Shown one piece after another: positions 15,860 through 25,054 of a stretch of DNA of 64,000 bases. Within the stretch, counting starts at the first letter, position 1, and each line of letters opens with the position of its first letter. A model generated the notes under the pieces. The model ran no database searches. It worked only from the letters and a program-made list of their open reading frames with translations, and was not told where the DNA came from. The translations under genes were made by a program, and so were the position numbers. Source of the DNA: Comamonas suwonensis (lineage in GTDB: Bacteria > Pseudomonadota > Gammaproteobacteria > Burkholderiales > Burkholderiaceae_C); assembly GCF_012844455.2 (NCBI RefSeq), contig NZ_JABBCQ020000020.1, forward strand, positions 18,339 through 82,338, in the 5' to 3' direction.

Positions 15860-16951
15860 GTGGAAACGGTGCACATTGATTTGGACGAGCGCAGCTATCC
15901 CATAGTGATAGCGGAGGACTTGCTGGCCCTGGGATCAACTTGGCAGGCCTTGCCCAAGGCCGCGGCGGCTTTGATTGTGACAAATGAGGTGGTTGCACCG
16001 CTTTACCTGTCGACGTTAAAGCAGGCGTTGAGCAGCAAGTATGGGCAAGTCCATGAGGTGGTGCTACCCGATGGCGAGGCACACAAGGACTGGCAGACGC
16101 TGAATCTGATATTTGATGCGTTGCTTACCCATGGCTGTGACCGCAGGACTGTGCTGTTTGCACTGGGCGGCGGAGTGGTGGGTGATATGACAGGTTTTGC
16201 CGCCGCCAGCTATATGCGCGGAGTGCCTTTTGTGCAGGTGCCGACTACATTGCTCTCGCAGGTTGATTCCTCTGTGGGCGGCAAGACCGCCATCAACCAT
16301 CCTTTGGGCAAGAACATGATTGGTGCGTTCTACCAGCCTCAGCTGGTGGTCTGCGATCTTGCGACGCTGGATACCTTGCCGCAGCGCGAGCTGAGTGCGG
16401 GTTTGGGCGAAATCATCAAGTACGGCCCGATTGCTGACATGCAGTTCTTTGATTGGCTTGAGCAAAACATCAATGGCTTGCTGAGTCGAGATCGCACGCT
16501 GTTGGCGCATGCCGTCAAGCGCAGCGTGGAAATCAAGGCCTGGGTTGTAGGGCAGGATGAAAAAGAGGCTGGACTGCGGGCTATCCTCAATTTTGGTCAT
16601 ACCTTTGGTCATGCAATTGAGGCGGGCATGGGCTATGGCAACTGGCTGCACGGCGAAGGCGTTGCCGCGGGCATGGTGATGGCGGCAGAGCTTTCCAAGC
16701 GTCTGGGCATGGTTGATGAGCACTTTGTCTTGCGTCTGCGCACTTTGATTGAGCGCGCAGGTTTGCCCGTGCGCGGCGCGATCATTGATGTGCAGGACAA
16801 TGCGGGCCGCTATCTTGAGCTGATGCGCGTCGACAAAAAATCGGAAGCAGGTGAAATTCGCTTCGTGCTGATTGATGGGGCTGGTCGGGCGGCGATGCGC
16901 TCTGCGCCCGATGCTATGGTGCGTGAAGTCATTGAGAGCTGCTGCGCCTGA
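15860..16951 (+). CDS. aroB: 3-dehydroquinate synthase
   Basis: AroB converts DAHP to 3-dehydroquinate, step two of the shikimate pathway, using NAD and a divalent metal in the cytoplasm. The protein has 363 residues, the usual length. Recognisable are the NAD-binding [19 protein letters not shown], the [21 protein letters not shown] region, and the metal-binding GHTFGHAIE with HGEGVAAGM. The start is GTG at 15860, with GAGAGGG about ten bases upstream. It probably shares a transcript with aroK and possibly dgt, 102 bp downstream. Confidence 0.96.
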   Translation: METVHIDLDERSYPIVIAEDLLALGSTWQALPKAAAALIVTNEVVAPLYLSTLKQALSSKYGQVHEVVLPDGEAHKDWQTLNLIFDALLTHGCDRRTVLFALGGGVVGDMTGFAAASYMRGVPFVQVPTTLLSQVDSSVGGKTAINHPLGKNMIGAFYQPQLVVCDLATLDTLPQRELSAGLGEIIKYGPIADMQFFDWLEQNINGLLSRDRTLLAHAVKRSVEIKAWVVGQDEKEAGLRAILNFGHTFGHAIEAGMGYGNWLHGEGVAAGMVMAAELSKRLGMVDEHFVLRLRTLIERAGLPVRGAIIDVQDNAGRYLELMRVDKKSEAGEIRFVLIDGAGRAAMRSAPDAMVREVIESCCA

Positions 16952-17053
16952 AGCGCAGAAGATCAGGCGCCTGCTCCAAAGACACATCAGGAGCTGTTCC
17001 AGGCTGGGAATGAGCTGCTAGAGTGACTTCATTCAGTTGTTGAGGCAGCTTGC

Positions 17054-18232
17054 ATGAACACTCTGGCTTCTTATGCCTGCAATCCCTTGCATAGCAAGGC
17101 GCGTCGTTTTGCTGAACCGGTGGCGCCCACGCGCAGTGACTTTCAGCGCGATCGGGATCGTATTGTTCACTCCTCGGCCTTCAGGCGGCTGGTCTACAAG
17201 ACACAGGTCTTTGTCAATCATGAGGGTGATCTGTTTCGTACGCGGCTTACGCATTCGCTGGAAGTTGCTCAGCTGGGACGCTCCATTGCGCGTGCGCTGC
17301 AGCTCGATGAAGACCTGGTCGAGGCGATTTGTCTGGCACATGACTTGGGGCACACGCCGTTTGGCCATGCGGGCCAGGATGCGCTCAATGAATGCATGAG
17401 ACCTCATGGCGGCTTTGAGCACAACTTGCAAAGCCTGCGTGTGGTGGACAGACTGGAAGAACGCTACCCCGCCTTTGACGGCCTCAACCTGACTTTTGAA
17501 ACACGCGAGGGCATTCTCAAGCATTGTTCGCGCAGCAACGCCGAACTATTGAATGCGCGTGAGCCCGGTGGAGTGGCGCAGCGATTTATTGACGGCACCC
17601 AGCCTTCGCTGGAGGCGCAGTTGTGCAATCTGGCTGACGCCATTGCCTATAACGCCCACGATGTGGATGATGGGGTTCGATCGGGCTTGATCACCATGGC
17701 TCAGCTGCGGGATGCCGTGCCTTTGTTTGAACGTTATTACGAGGCGACTTTGGCGGACTGGCCCCAATTGGCTGTGCCAGATGCCCAGCGCAAGCTGCTG
17801 TACGAAAGTATTCGCCGCATGCTGAGTGAGCAGGTCTATGACGTCATCAACAGCTCGCGTGCACGGCTGGAGTCAGCAAAGGTGGATTCAGTGCAGGATG
17901 TGCGTTTGCATGGGCAGGTACTCATCGTGTTTAGCGATGAAATGAAGGCTGAGTCTCAAAGACTCAAGCAATTCCTGTTCAAGCAGCTCTACCGCCATCC
18001 ACAGGTCATGCAGACCATGGATGGTGCACAGCAAGTAGTGCGCGAGTTATTTACGGCCTATATGGTGGAGCCGGAGCGCATGAAACCCCGTTTTGTGCAG
18101 CGGGTGCGGGAGGCTAGCACCCTGAATGATCGAGCACGCGTGGTGGCGGACTTTATTGCGGGCATGACAGATCGCTATGCGGCACGTGAACATGAGCAGA
18201 TTACGGGACTGAGCTTGCTGGGTGTGCCTTGA
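17054..18232 (+). CDS. dgt: dGTPase-like HD-domain triphosphohydrolase
   Basis: Dgt-family enzymes hydrolyse dGTP (or other dNTPs) to the nucleoside and triphosphate, shaping dNTP pools. This is the short type with 392 residues. The HD metal site is complete: FRTRLTHSLEVAQLGR (His67) and LAHDLGHTPFGHAGQ (His96, Asp97), with a later Asp in DAIAYNAHDVDDG. The N-terminal RDRDRIVHSSAFRRLVYKTQV segment is characteristic. The order aroK-aroB-dgt is common in betaproteobacteria. The exact nucleotide preference of this shorter branch is not visible from sequence. The long antisense frame at 17033-17524 is a shadow. Confidence 0.92.
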   Translation: MNTLASYACNPLHSKARRFAEPVAPTRSDFQRDRDRIVHSSAFRRLVYKTQVFVNHEGDLFRTRLTHSLEVAQLGRSIARALQLDEDLVEAICLAHDLGHTPFGHAGQDALNECMRPHGGFEHNLQSLRVVDRLEERYPAFDGLNLTFETREGILKHCSRSNAELLNAREPGGVAQRFIDGTQPSLEAQLCNLADAIAYNAHDVDDGVRSGLITMAQLRDAVPLFERYYEATLADWPQLAVPDAQRKLLYESIRRMLSEQVYDVINSSRARLESAKVDSVQDVRLHGQVLIVFSDEMKAESQRLKQFLFKQLYRHPQVMQTMDGAQQVVRELFTAYMVEPERMKPRFVQRVREASTLNDRARVVADFIAGMTDRYAAREHEQITGLSLLGVP

Positions 18233-18360
18233 TAAAAGCCGCAGGAGCTTGACGGTTGCCGGGTTTGCTGGCCATGTCATGCAGCGTTAAAGAGGGCTCG
18301 TTAAAATATGGGCGCTGTGTATCTAGAGCCGGAATTTTTCCCGCCCAGTGCGCAATCTTT

Positions 18361-18376
18361 GGGGGCGATTGCCCCC
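18361..18376 (+). promoter_or_regulatory. Short GC hairpin in the leader of the DUF1415 gene
   Basis: GGGGGC, loop GATT, GCCCCC. It lies about 12 bp before the GGAGGG ribosome site of the next gene. It lacks a strong T run, so it may be an attenuator or just a leader stem. Confidence 0.35.
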
Positions 18377-18400
18377 GTTTGCATTTTGGAGGGCCTTGTC

Positions 18401-19018
18401 ATGACCGAAACCTCAACCATCGCCGAGCAGGGCTTTCCGCCGGATCTCGTCATTGAAGACACTGTGCGCTGGCTGGAAAAGGCTGTGATTGGTCTCAATC
18501 TCTGCCCCTTTGCCAAGGGCGTCCATGTCAAGGGCCAGATTCATTACGTGGTCAGTGAGGCCATGGATGCCGAAGCAGTTGCCGAAGACTTGCACCGCGA
18601 GCTGGAAGCGCTGGCCGAAGCCAACGCAGAAAAGCGCGACACCACCTTGCTGATCCTGCCCCATGCGCTGCAGGATTTTCTGGATTTCAACGATTTCCTC
18701 GAAGTGGCAGACGCCATGGTCGAAGAGCTGGATCTGGGCGGCATTCTTCAGGTCGCCTCGTTCCACCCTCAGTTCCAGTTTGAGGGAACAGATGTGGATG
18801 ACGTGACCAACTGCACCAATCGTGGACCCTATCCCATCCTGCACCTGTTGCGTGAAGACAGCATCGACAAAGCCGTAGAAGTGTTTCCCGAAGCCGAATC
18901 GATTTACGAGCGCAATATGGAAACGCTGGAAAAAATCGGTATTGAAGGCTGGCTGGATCTGGATGTGGGCGCGCGTTGCCCAGTTACAGGCCATGGCTCA
19001 GCAAAGGCAGAAAAGTAA
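18401..19018 (+). CDS. DUF1415 family protein
   Basis: This is a conserved cytoplasmic protein of unknown function, 205 residues. The ATG at 18401 has an excellent GGAGGG ribosome site and gives MTETSTIAEQ; the longer frame from 18308 has no support. Family-typical segments are AVIGLNLCPFAKG near the N-terminus, TLLILPHALQDFLDFNDFL, VASFHPQFQFEG and TNRGPYPILHLLRE. The paired Cys/Pro and His residues suggest an enzyme or metal binding, but I know of no established activity. Its stop overlaps the next ATG (TAATG), so it is translated together with a methyltransferase. Confidence 0.85.
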   Translation: MTETSTIAEQGFPPDLVIEDTVRWLEKAVIGLNLCPFAKGVHVKGQIHYVVSEAMDAEAVAEDLHRELEALAEANAEKRDTTLLILPHALQDFLDFNDFLEVADAMVEELDLGGILQVASFHPQFQFEGTDVDDVTNCTNRGPYPILHLLREDSIDKAVEVFPEAESIYERNMETLEKIGIEGWLDLDVGARCPVTGHGSAKAEK

Positions 19019-19926
19019 TGGCAAAAGCGGATAAAAAGCAGGCGACTCAGAAGCCTGCGGGCACTGGCGTGCAAGATATTGCCACCCAATTAGGGCTCAA
19101 ACCCGGTCAGAGTATTGATCTGCTCAAAGCGCTGCATATTCTGACCCGTGAGGGAAAGCTCAATCAGGATTCGCGTCGCAAGCTCAAGCAGGTCTATCAC
19201 CTCTATCAGTTCATCGAACCCTTGCTGAATGAATTGTCCAAGGATGGTCATGCCGTGACTCTGGCTGACCATGGTGCAGGCAAGTCCTATCTGGGTTTTA
19301 TCCTTTACGACCTGTATTTCAAGGCCTTGGGCCAAGGCAAGATTTACGGCATTGAGACGCGTGCGCCGCTGGTGGAAGCTTCGCAGAAGCTGGCTGCCGA
19401 TCTGGCTTTTGATCGCATGGAGTTCCTCAATATGTCAGTGGCAGAATCCACGCATGTGGACTTTATGCCCTCGCAGTTTGATGTGGTCACGGCTTTGCAT
19501 GCCTGTGATACGGCCACCGATGACGCCATTGCCTTTGGACTGGAGAAAAAGGCCAAGGCCATGGTGCTGGTGCCCTGCTGTCAAGCCGAAGTCGCCGCCT
19601 GCCTGCGCCAGACCAAGGCAATGAGCCTGTCACGCACTCCGTTGGCAGAACTATGGCGTCACCCTATTCATACGCGAGAGATGGGAAGCCAGATCACCAA
19701 TGTGCTGCGCTGCCTGTACCTCGAAGCCTGTGGCTATCAGGTGACGGTGACAGAGCTGGTAGGCTGGGAGCACAGCATGAAGAACGAGCTGATCGTGGCG
19801 CGTTACACAGGGCAGAAAAAGCGGAATTCGGCCCAGCGCTTGCGTCAGTTGCTGGCCGAGTTTGGCTTGGCCAGCTTGGAGGGCGTGCGCTACCCCCATT
19901 TTCCGAAGGAAGAATTGGCAGCGTAA
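19018..19926 (+). CDS. SAM-dependent methyltransferase (Methyltransf_32-like)
   Basis: This 302-residue protein has an N-terminal helical region, then a Rossmann-type methyltransferase core. Motif I-like LADHGAGKSYLGFIL is followed by IYGIETR (the acidic residue binds the SAM ribose), FDVVTALHACDTATDDAI (motif IV region) and VLVPCCQAEVA. The HACDTATD and PCCQ pair is typical of Methyltransf_32-type proteins; their substrate in bacteria is not known to me. The chosen ATG (19018) overlaps the DUF1415 stop by one base. The stop codon lies inside a bidirectional terminator shared with pgi. Confidence 0.82.
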   Translation: MAKADKKQATQKPAGTGVQDIATQLGLKPGQSIDLLKALHILTREGKLNQDSRRKLKQVYHLYQFIEPLLNELSKDGHAVTLADHGAGKSYLGFILYDLYFKALGQGKIYGIETRAPLVEASQKLAADLAFDRMEFLNMSVAESTHVDFMPSQFDVVTALHACDTATDDAIAFGLEKKAKAMVLVPCCQAEVAACLRQTKAMSLSRTPLAELWRHPIHTREMGSQITNVLRCLYLEACGYQVTVTELVGWEHSMKNELIVARYTGQKKRNSAQRLRQLLAEFGLASLEGVRYPHFPKEELAA

Positions 19927-19959
19927 AAGCAGCAGGCTGCTGGCAGCCTTTGCTTTTAT
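19925..19959 (+). terminator. Bidirectional terminator between the methyltransferase and pgi
   Basis: AAAAGCA (19925-19931) and TGCTTTT (19951-19957) enclose an inner stem, GGCTGC TG GCAGCC. It overlaps both stop codons. Confidence 0.75.
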
Positions 19960-21563
19960 TGAGTGCTTTGCATCAAACGTGCCATCAACGCTTGTGTTGA
20001 AGAATCGACGCCATTCCAGTCACTGCTGCTTTGGCGGGTCTGAAGTTGCTTGGCAAGCTGCTTGCCAAGTTCTACGCCCCACTGGTCGAAGCTGTTGATA
20101 TTCCAGATGGCACCGGAGACAAAAATCCGGTGCTCATACAGGGCGATCAGTGCGCCTAGCGAGGCTGGATCCAGTCTCTCCAGTAGCAAAAAGCTGCTGG
20201 GGCGATTACCAGGGCAATCCTTTTCCAGCCCATCTCCTGCGCGCCCAACCATCAATGCTTGAGCTTGTGCGATGGCATTGATCACCAGGCTCTGATGGTG
20301 CTCGCCGAGATACTTGCCCCCATCGCGCAGGGCAATGAATTCGACGGGAATCACATCCTGTCCTTGGTGCAGCATTTGAAAGAATGCGTGCTGGCCGTTG
20401 GTGCCGGGCTCACCCCATATAACGGGGGCGGTCGGCACCGAAAGTGGCACGCCATCCTTGGTCACGCTCTTGCCATTGCTTTCCATCTCCAGTTGCTGAA
20501 GATATGCGGTCAAGCGGCGCAAGCCATGGCTGTAAGGGGCGATGCAGCGGCTGGAGAATTGGCAGAAATCACGGTACCAGACATCCAGAAGACCCAGGTG
20601 GACTGGAAGATTTTTCTCTAATGGTGATGTAAAAAAGTGAGCATCCATCGCATGCGCACCGGCGAGCATGGTGCGAAATTGCATTGAACCAATGGCAATG
20701 GCAATGGGTAAACCAATGGCTGACCATAGTGAGAAACGGCCACCGACCCAGTCCCAGAAGCCCAGAGTGCGCTGAATGCCGAATTCTGCGGCAGCTTGCT
20801 GGTTGGTCGTCAGCGCGACAAAGTGCTGGTTAATCGAGCAGGGGGCTTGCGGATCGACGCTACCGCCGTGTTCCAGAAACCATTGACGGGCCGAGCGTGC
20901 ATTGAGCATGGTCTCGGCGGTCGTGAATGATTTGGAGGCGATGAGAAATAGCGTACTTTCCGGTTTGACCCGGCGCAGCACATGTCCAAGCTCATGACCA
21001 TCGACGTTGGAGACAAAGTGGAAGTTTTTACCTGTGTCTATCCAGTCTTCTAGTGCATTGACCACGACCTCAGGACCCAAGTGAGAGCCGCCGATGCCGA
21101 TATTGACGATGTCGGTAATCTGCTTATCGTTTCTAACCTGATCGGCCAGAGCGAGCATTTGATCAAGAGTGCCATGCACTTCATGCAAAGCGGTATGTAT
21201 TTCAGTGGACCAAGCTTGAACCGTTGGCGCATTCGCGATTTCGTCCCGGTTCGCAGGTGTTCTCAGCAGCCAGTGCATGACGCTGCGCTGTTCCGTCGAG
21301 TTGATGGCATCGCCTGCCAGCATGGCATTGCGCTTGGCCACAAGCTGGCTTTCTTGCGCCAGCTGCAGCAGCAGAGCTTGTGTGTCTGTATTGAGCAGAT
21401 TTTTGGACAAATCTGCGAATACATGGGGTGCCTGCAAGCTGAGTGATGCAAGACGTTGTGGGTCCTGTGCAAATGCCTGGCACAAATCCAGTTGCTGGAT
21501 TTGTGCTTCGTAATGCGTTTGCAAAGCCTGCCAGGCAGGCAATTCGTGACAGAGAGGTGTCAA
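19956..21563 (-). CDS. pgi: Glucose-6-phosphate isomerase
   Basis: Pgi interconverts glucose-6-phosphate and fructose-6-phosphate in the cytoplasm. The protein has 535 residues, slightly short for the family (about 550). Signature segments are present: IGIGGSHLGPEVV, SKSFTTAETMLNARSARQW, the GGRFSLWSAIGLPIAI signature, VIWGEPGTNGQHAFFQMLHQG with the catalytic His, and the C-terminal NSFDQWGVELGK. The start at 21563 (MTPLCHELPAWQAL) fits alignment. It lies 16 bp after tal and is almost certainly co-transcribed with it. Confidence 0.95.
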   Translation of the reverse strand: MTPLCHELPAWQALQTHYEAQIQQLDLCQAFAQDPQRLASLSLQAPHVFADLSKNLLNTDTQALLLQLAQESQLVAKRNAMLAGDAINSTEQRSVMHWLLRTPANRDEIANAPTVQAWSTEIHTALHEVHGTLDQMLALADQVRNDKQITDIVNIGIGGSHLGPEVVVNALEDWIDTGKNFHFVSNVDGHELGHVLRRVKPESTLFLIASKSFTTAETMLNARSARQWFLEHGGSVDPQAPCSINQHFVALTTNQQAAAEFGIQRTLGFWDWVGGRFSLWSAIGLPIAIAIGSMQFRTMLAGAHAMDAHFFTSPLEKNLPVHLGLLDVWYRDFCQFSSRCIAPYSHGLRRLTAYLQQLEMESNGKSVTKDGVPLSVPTAPVIWGEPGTNGQHAFFQMLHQGQDVIPVEFIALRDGGKYLGEHHQSLVINAIAQAQALMVGRAGDGLEKDCPGNRPSSFLLLERLDPASLGALIALYEHRIFVSGAIWNINSFDQWGVELGKQLAKQLQTRQSSSDWNGVDSSTQALMARLMQSTQ

Positions 21564-21579
21564 AAGAAATCCCAGTAAA

Positions 21580-22539
21580 TCATGCAGCGGCGGCTTGCTG
21601 CATCAATGCTTCCAGCTTCAGAGTGTCAGCGGTAAAGGCGCGAATGCCTTCGGCCAGTTTCTCGGTGGCCATCGCATCTTCATTCAGAGCGAAACGGAAA
21701 GAAGCCTCGTCCAGCAGCAATCTTTCCAGATTTTGAGTCTTGGCTGAGTCGGCATCCATGGCGCGAGTCAAAGTGGAGCCGTCCTGTGCTGACAGTTGTG
21801 CCAGTAGTTCAGGTGCAATGGTAAGCAGGTCGCATCCTGCCAAAGCCAGAATTTGCCCGGTGTTACGAAAGCTTGCACCCATGACTTCGGTCGCAATGTC
21901 GAAGTGCTTGTAGTAGTTGTAGATCTGGCGCACGGAGCTGACGCCGGGGTCGTTGGCCCCCGCCATTGCTGCTTCATCCCATTGAGCGCCAGCCTGTTTT
22001 TTGTACCAGTCGTAGATGCGGCCCACGAACGGCGAAATCAGCTGGACCTTGGCTTGACCGCAGGCAACGGCCTGACAGAATGAGAACAGCAGCGTCAGAT
22101 TGGTATGAATGCCGCGCTGCTCCAGAATGCGTGCCGCTTCAATGCCCTCCCAGGTGGCAGCAATCTTGATGAGCACGCGATCAGTATGAATGCCGGCGGC
22201 CTGATAAAGCTCAATGAGCCGCTCGGCACGGGTGACGGTGGCGACGGTATTGAAGGACAGGCGAGCATCGACTTCTGTGGAGACGCGGCCGGGGATCGTG
22301 TTCAGAATCTCGCAGCCGAAGCGGACCAGGATGCGATCCATGATCTCATCCTGTGTTCTGTCCTTGAATTGAGCAACCGTGGCACGCATCAATGGCGCAT
22401 ATTCGGGCTTTTGAACGGCTTTGAGAATCAGGGATGGATTCGTGGTCGCATCACGCGGCTGAAACTGCGCCAGCTGATGAAAATCACCGGTGTCCGCGAC
22501 CACGGTTGTGAACTGCTTGAGCGCCTCCAACTGATTCAT
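21580..22539 (-). CDS. tal: Transaldolase
   Basis: Transaldolase links the pentose phosphate pathway to glycolysis. I start it at ATG 22539 (319 residues, [20 protein letters not shown]), which matches TalB-type N-termini and has AAAGGA eight bases upstream; the longer frame from 22674 is untranslated leader. The Schiff-base lysine is Lys125 in [12 protein letters not shown]. The [10 protein letters not shown] motif and [13 protein letters not shown] are intact. With pgi it forms a sugar phosphate operon, divergent from a HexR/RpiR regulator that probably controls it. Confidence 0.95.
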   Translation of the reverse strand: MNQLEALKQFTTVVADTGDFHQLAQFQPRDATTNPSLILKAVQKPEYAPLMRATVAQFKDRTQDEIMDRILVRFGCEILNTIPGRVSTEVDARLSFNTVATVTRAERLIELYQAAGIHTDRVLIKIAATWEGIEAARILEQRGIHTNLTLLFSFCQAVACGQAKVQLISPFVGRIYDWYKKQAGAQWDEAAMAGANDPGVSSVRQIYNYYKHFDIATEVMGASFRNTGQILALAGCDLLTIAPELLAQLSAQDGSTLTRAMDADSAKTQNLERLLLDEASFRFALNEDAMATEKLAEGIRAFTADTLKLEALMQQAAAA

Positions 22540-22647
22540 GACCATCCTTTGATGTTTTGTAAACGAATTAACAAGTGTAGAGCGTGAAACCTGTGTGAAG
22601 AATGATGTGGGCCGTTCATATGGAATTCGCAGACCCAAGGCAAACCC

Positions 22648-22673
22648 TGTAGAAACAAGAATGATTTTCTGCA
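22648..22673. promoter_or_regulatory. Candidate operator between tal-pgi and the HexR-like regulator
   Basis: TGTAGAAA (22648-22655) and TTTCTGCA (22666-22673) form an imperfect inverted repeat in the 249-bp divergent spacer. RpiR-family dimers bind palindromes of this size. The match to known HexR sites is only loose, so this is a guess from position and symmetry. Nothing else was identified in the spacer. Confidence 0.35.
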
Positions 22674-22788
22674 TTTATTTGCGGAAACAGCCAAGTTTCG
22701 CCGCCATTTTCTGGGTGATGCGTCGCTTCGGTCTTATGCTTTGTCGTTCTGGTGTTTACTAACGGTTTTTGCCTTATCTGCTGCCAAT

Positions 22789-23637
22789 ATGCTTGATCGC
22801 ATTACCGCCTCCCTTCCGTCTCTGGCACCTGCAGAGCAGCGTGTTGCACGCTTGGTATTGGCTGATCCCAGGGCGTTTGCGCATCTGCCGGTGCGTGAGC
22901 TGGCTTTGCGCTCGCATGTCAGCAAGCCCACGGTGGTGCGTTTTTGCCGCAGCATGGGATATGACGGACTGGCCGATTTCAAACTCAAACTGGCCGGTAG
23001 CGTCAGCGAAGGTGTACCGTTTATTCACCGCAGTGTGGATAGCGACGATAAAACCAGCGACGTCATGGTCAAAGTGGTGGATAACGCCGTCGCAGCCTTT
23101 TTGCAATATCGCAATGCAGCCAGTACCGCAGCGATAGAGCAGGCAGCGCAGGCCATTGCGGCGACCTGGCAGACGGGTAAACGCATTGAGTTTTATGGCG
23201 CGGGTAATTCAGGCATTGTGGCGCTGGATGCTCAGCACAAGTTTTTTCGCTTGGGTGTCACCAGTCTTGCGACAAGCGACGGCCATATGCAGGTGATGAG
23301 TGCGACCTTGCTGGGGCCGGGTGATTGCGTGGTGATTATTTCCAACTCCGGCCGTACGCGAGATTTGATGGATGCCGCTGATATTGCGCGTAAAAACGGT
23401 GCGACTACGATTGCCATTACTGCCAGTGGCTCCCCGCTGGCATCGGCCTGCCAAGTCCATCTGGCGGCAGACCACCCCGAGGGCTATGACCGCTATAGCC
23501 CCATGGTGTCGCGCCTGCTGCACTTGCTCATCATTGACGTGCTGGCCACCTGCGTAGCTTTGCGCATTGGTCCAGCGCTGCAGCCAGCGCTGGAGCAGAT
23601 GAAAAACAACCTCAGAGCTAAGCGTTACACCGGGTAA
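22789..23637 (+). CDS. hexR: RpiR-family transcriptional regulator, HexR-like
   Basis: HexR-type regulators sense sugar phosphates (KDPG in known HexR) and repress central sugar genes. I use ATG 22789 (282 residues, MLDRITASLPSLAPAEQRVA); the frame can be extended to a TTG at 22741, but alignment favours the ATG. The N-terminal helix-turn-helix contains SHVSKPTVVRFCRSMGYDGLADF. A SIS sugar-isomerase-fold sensor follows (about 120-250), with FYGAGNSGIVA and VIISNSGRTRD as phosphosugar loops. The Y-SPMVSRLLHLLIIDVLAT region is close to HexR. Divergence from tal-pgi supports control of that operon. HexR rather than another RpiR member is inference. Confidence 0.82.
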   Translation: MLDRITASLPSLAPAEQRVARLVLADPRAFAHLPVRELALRSHVSKPTVVRFCRSMGYDGLADFKLKLAGSVSEGVPFIHRSVDSDDKTSDVMVKVVDNAVAAFLQYRNAASTAAIEQAAQAIAATWQTGKRIEFYGAGNSGIVALDAQHKFFRLGVTSLATSDGHMQVMSATLLGPGDCVVIISNSGRTRDLMDAADIARKNGATTIAITASGSPLASACQVHLAADHPEGYDRYSPMVSRLLHLLIIDVLATCVALRIGPALQPALEQMKNNLRAKRYTG

Positions 23638-23669
23638 TAGCTCTTCAATTAATAGCGCTACCTCCTTCG

Positions 23670-24878
23670 CTATACCTTCTCGATGATCAGCGCGATTCCC
23701 TGGCCTACGCCTATGCACATGGTGCAGAGCGCATAGCGCCCACCCAGCGTGTGCAGCTGATTGGTGGCAGTGGTGACCAGTCTGCCACCTGATGCTCCCA
23801 GAGGGTGGCCCAGCGCAATCGCACCCCCCCACTGATTGACGCGGCAGTCGTCATCCTTAAGCCCCAGATCGCGCAGTACCGCCAACCCTTGGGCTGCGAA
23901 TGCTTCGTTGAGTTCGATGATGTCCATCTGCTTCAGCTTCAGCCCAGTCATCTCCAGCACCTTGCGTGTGGCGGGAGTAGGGCCCATGCCCATAATACGC
24001 GGGGCGATCCCGGCAACAGCCATGCCAATGATCCGGGCCTTGGGTGTCAGGCCGTATTGCAAGGCGGCTTCTTCATTGGCCAGAAGAAGTGCGCAACTGC
24101 CATCGTTGACGCCTGATGCATTACCTGCAGTGACTGATCCATTAGGGTGAACCACGCCTTTGAGTTGGCTCAGCGCCTCAAGCGTTGTTGCGCGCGGGTG
24201 CTCATCCTGACTCACGACAATGGCATCGCCCTTTTTCTGAAGGATATGCACAGGCACGATTTCTTTAGCCAAGTAGCCTGCAGCAATGGCTACAGCTGCT
24301 TTTTGCTGGCTGGCGTGCGCCATGCGGTCCTGGGCTTCGCGCTCGATATGGAACTCCATCGCCACGTTTTCAGCCGTTTCGGGCATGGAGTCCACGCCAT
24401 ACAAGGCCTTCATCTGCTTGTTGATGAAGCGCCAGCCAATCGTGGTGTCATAGATGGCGTTGATGCGTGCAAAGGCGGAGTCTGCCTTGGGCATGACGAA
24501 TGGCGCGCGGCTCATGCTTTCCACACCGCCGGCAATTATCAACCGTGCTTCTCCTGATTTGATAGCGCGTGCCGCCGTGCCTACGGCGTCTAGTCCTGAT
24601 CCACAGAGTCGGTTAATTGTGGTGCCGGGTACATCCACGGGCAGGCCTGCCAGCAGCGATGCCATATGGGCCACATTGCGGTTGTCTTCGCCGGCCTGGT
24701 TGGCACAGCCATAGATCACGTCGGTCACGGCTTTCCAGTCCACACCGGGGTTGCGCTCCATGAGCGCCTTGATGGGAATGGCGGCCAAGTCATCCGTACG
24801 TATGGATGACAGTGCGCCTCCATAGCGGCCAATAGGGGTGCGAATGGCGTCGCAGATAAAAGCGTGTGGCTGACTCAT
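23670..24878 (-). CDS. pcaF: 3-oxoadipyl-CoA thiolase family acetyltransferase
   Basis: This thiolase has 402 residues. Its nucleophile is Cys92 (NRLCGSGLDAVG), with His358 (GHPLGASGG) and Cys388 (CTMCIGVGQG) completing the site. Segments such as FICDAIRTPIGRYGGALS, ANQAGEDNRNVAHMA and TTIGWRFINKQMKALYGVDS match the PcaF/PaaJ group, which cleaves 3-oxoadipyl-CoA to succinyl-CoA and acetyl-CoA at the end of aromatic degradation. No other pca or paa genes are near, so it stands alone here and could serve either pathway. Other acyl-CoA substrates cannot be excluded. It converges on the HexR-like gene with 32 bp between them. Confidence 0.85.
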   Translation of the reverse strand: MSQPHAFICDAIRTPIGRYGGALSSIRTDDLAAIPIKALMERNPGVDWKAVTDVIYGCANQAGEDNRNVAHMASLLAGLPVDVPGTTINRLCGSGLDAVGTAARAIKSGEARLIIAGGVESMSRAPFVMPKADSAFARINAIYDTTIGWRFINKQMKALYGVDSMPETAENVAMEFHIEREAQDRMAHASQQKAAVAIAAGYLAKEIVPVHILQKKGDAIVVSQDEHPRATTLEALSQLKGVVHPNGSVTAGNASGVNDGSCALLLANEEAALQYGLTPKARIIGMAVAGIAPRIMGMGPTPATRKVLEMTGLKLKQMDIIELNEAFAAQGLAVLRDLGLKDDDCRVNQWGGAIALGHPLGASGGRLVTTATNQLHTLGGRYALCTMCIGVGQGIALIIEKV

Positions 24879-25054
24879 CCCATGTCTCCAATACTCTGAT
24901 TTGACTGACGTAGCTTGTCCGCATCAGTCTAGGCAAGTCATGCCTGCTTTGCCTACACCTCTGTGACATTGATGATTTCGGGGGCTTGTGATGATTGCTG
25001 TGAGCGCATTGCCACGCTGCGCCAGATAATTGCTCGGTACTACAGTTCATCACC

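Noticed and set aside
22540..22674. Longer transaldolase start at 22674
   Set aside because: The extra residues do not match any transaldolase, whereas ATG 22539 has a good ribosome site and the family N-terminus.
23824..23830. Run of seven C in the thiolase gene
   Set aside because: Seven bases is short for phase variation, and the enzyme is not a surface structure; kept as noise.
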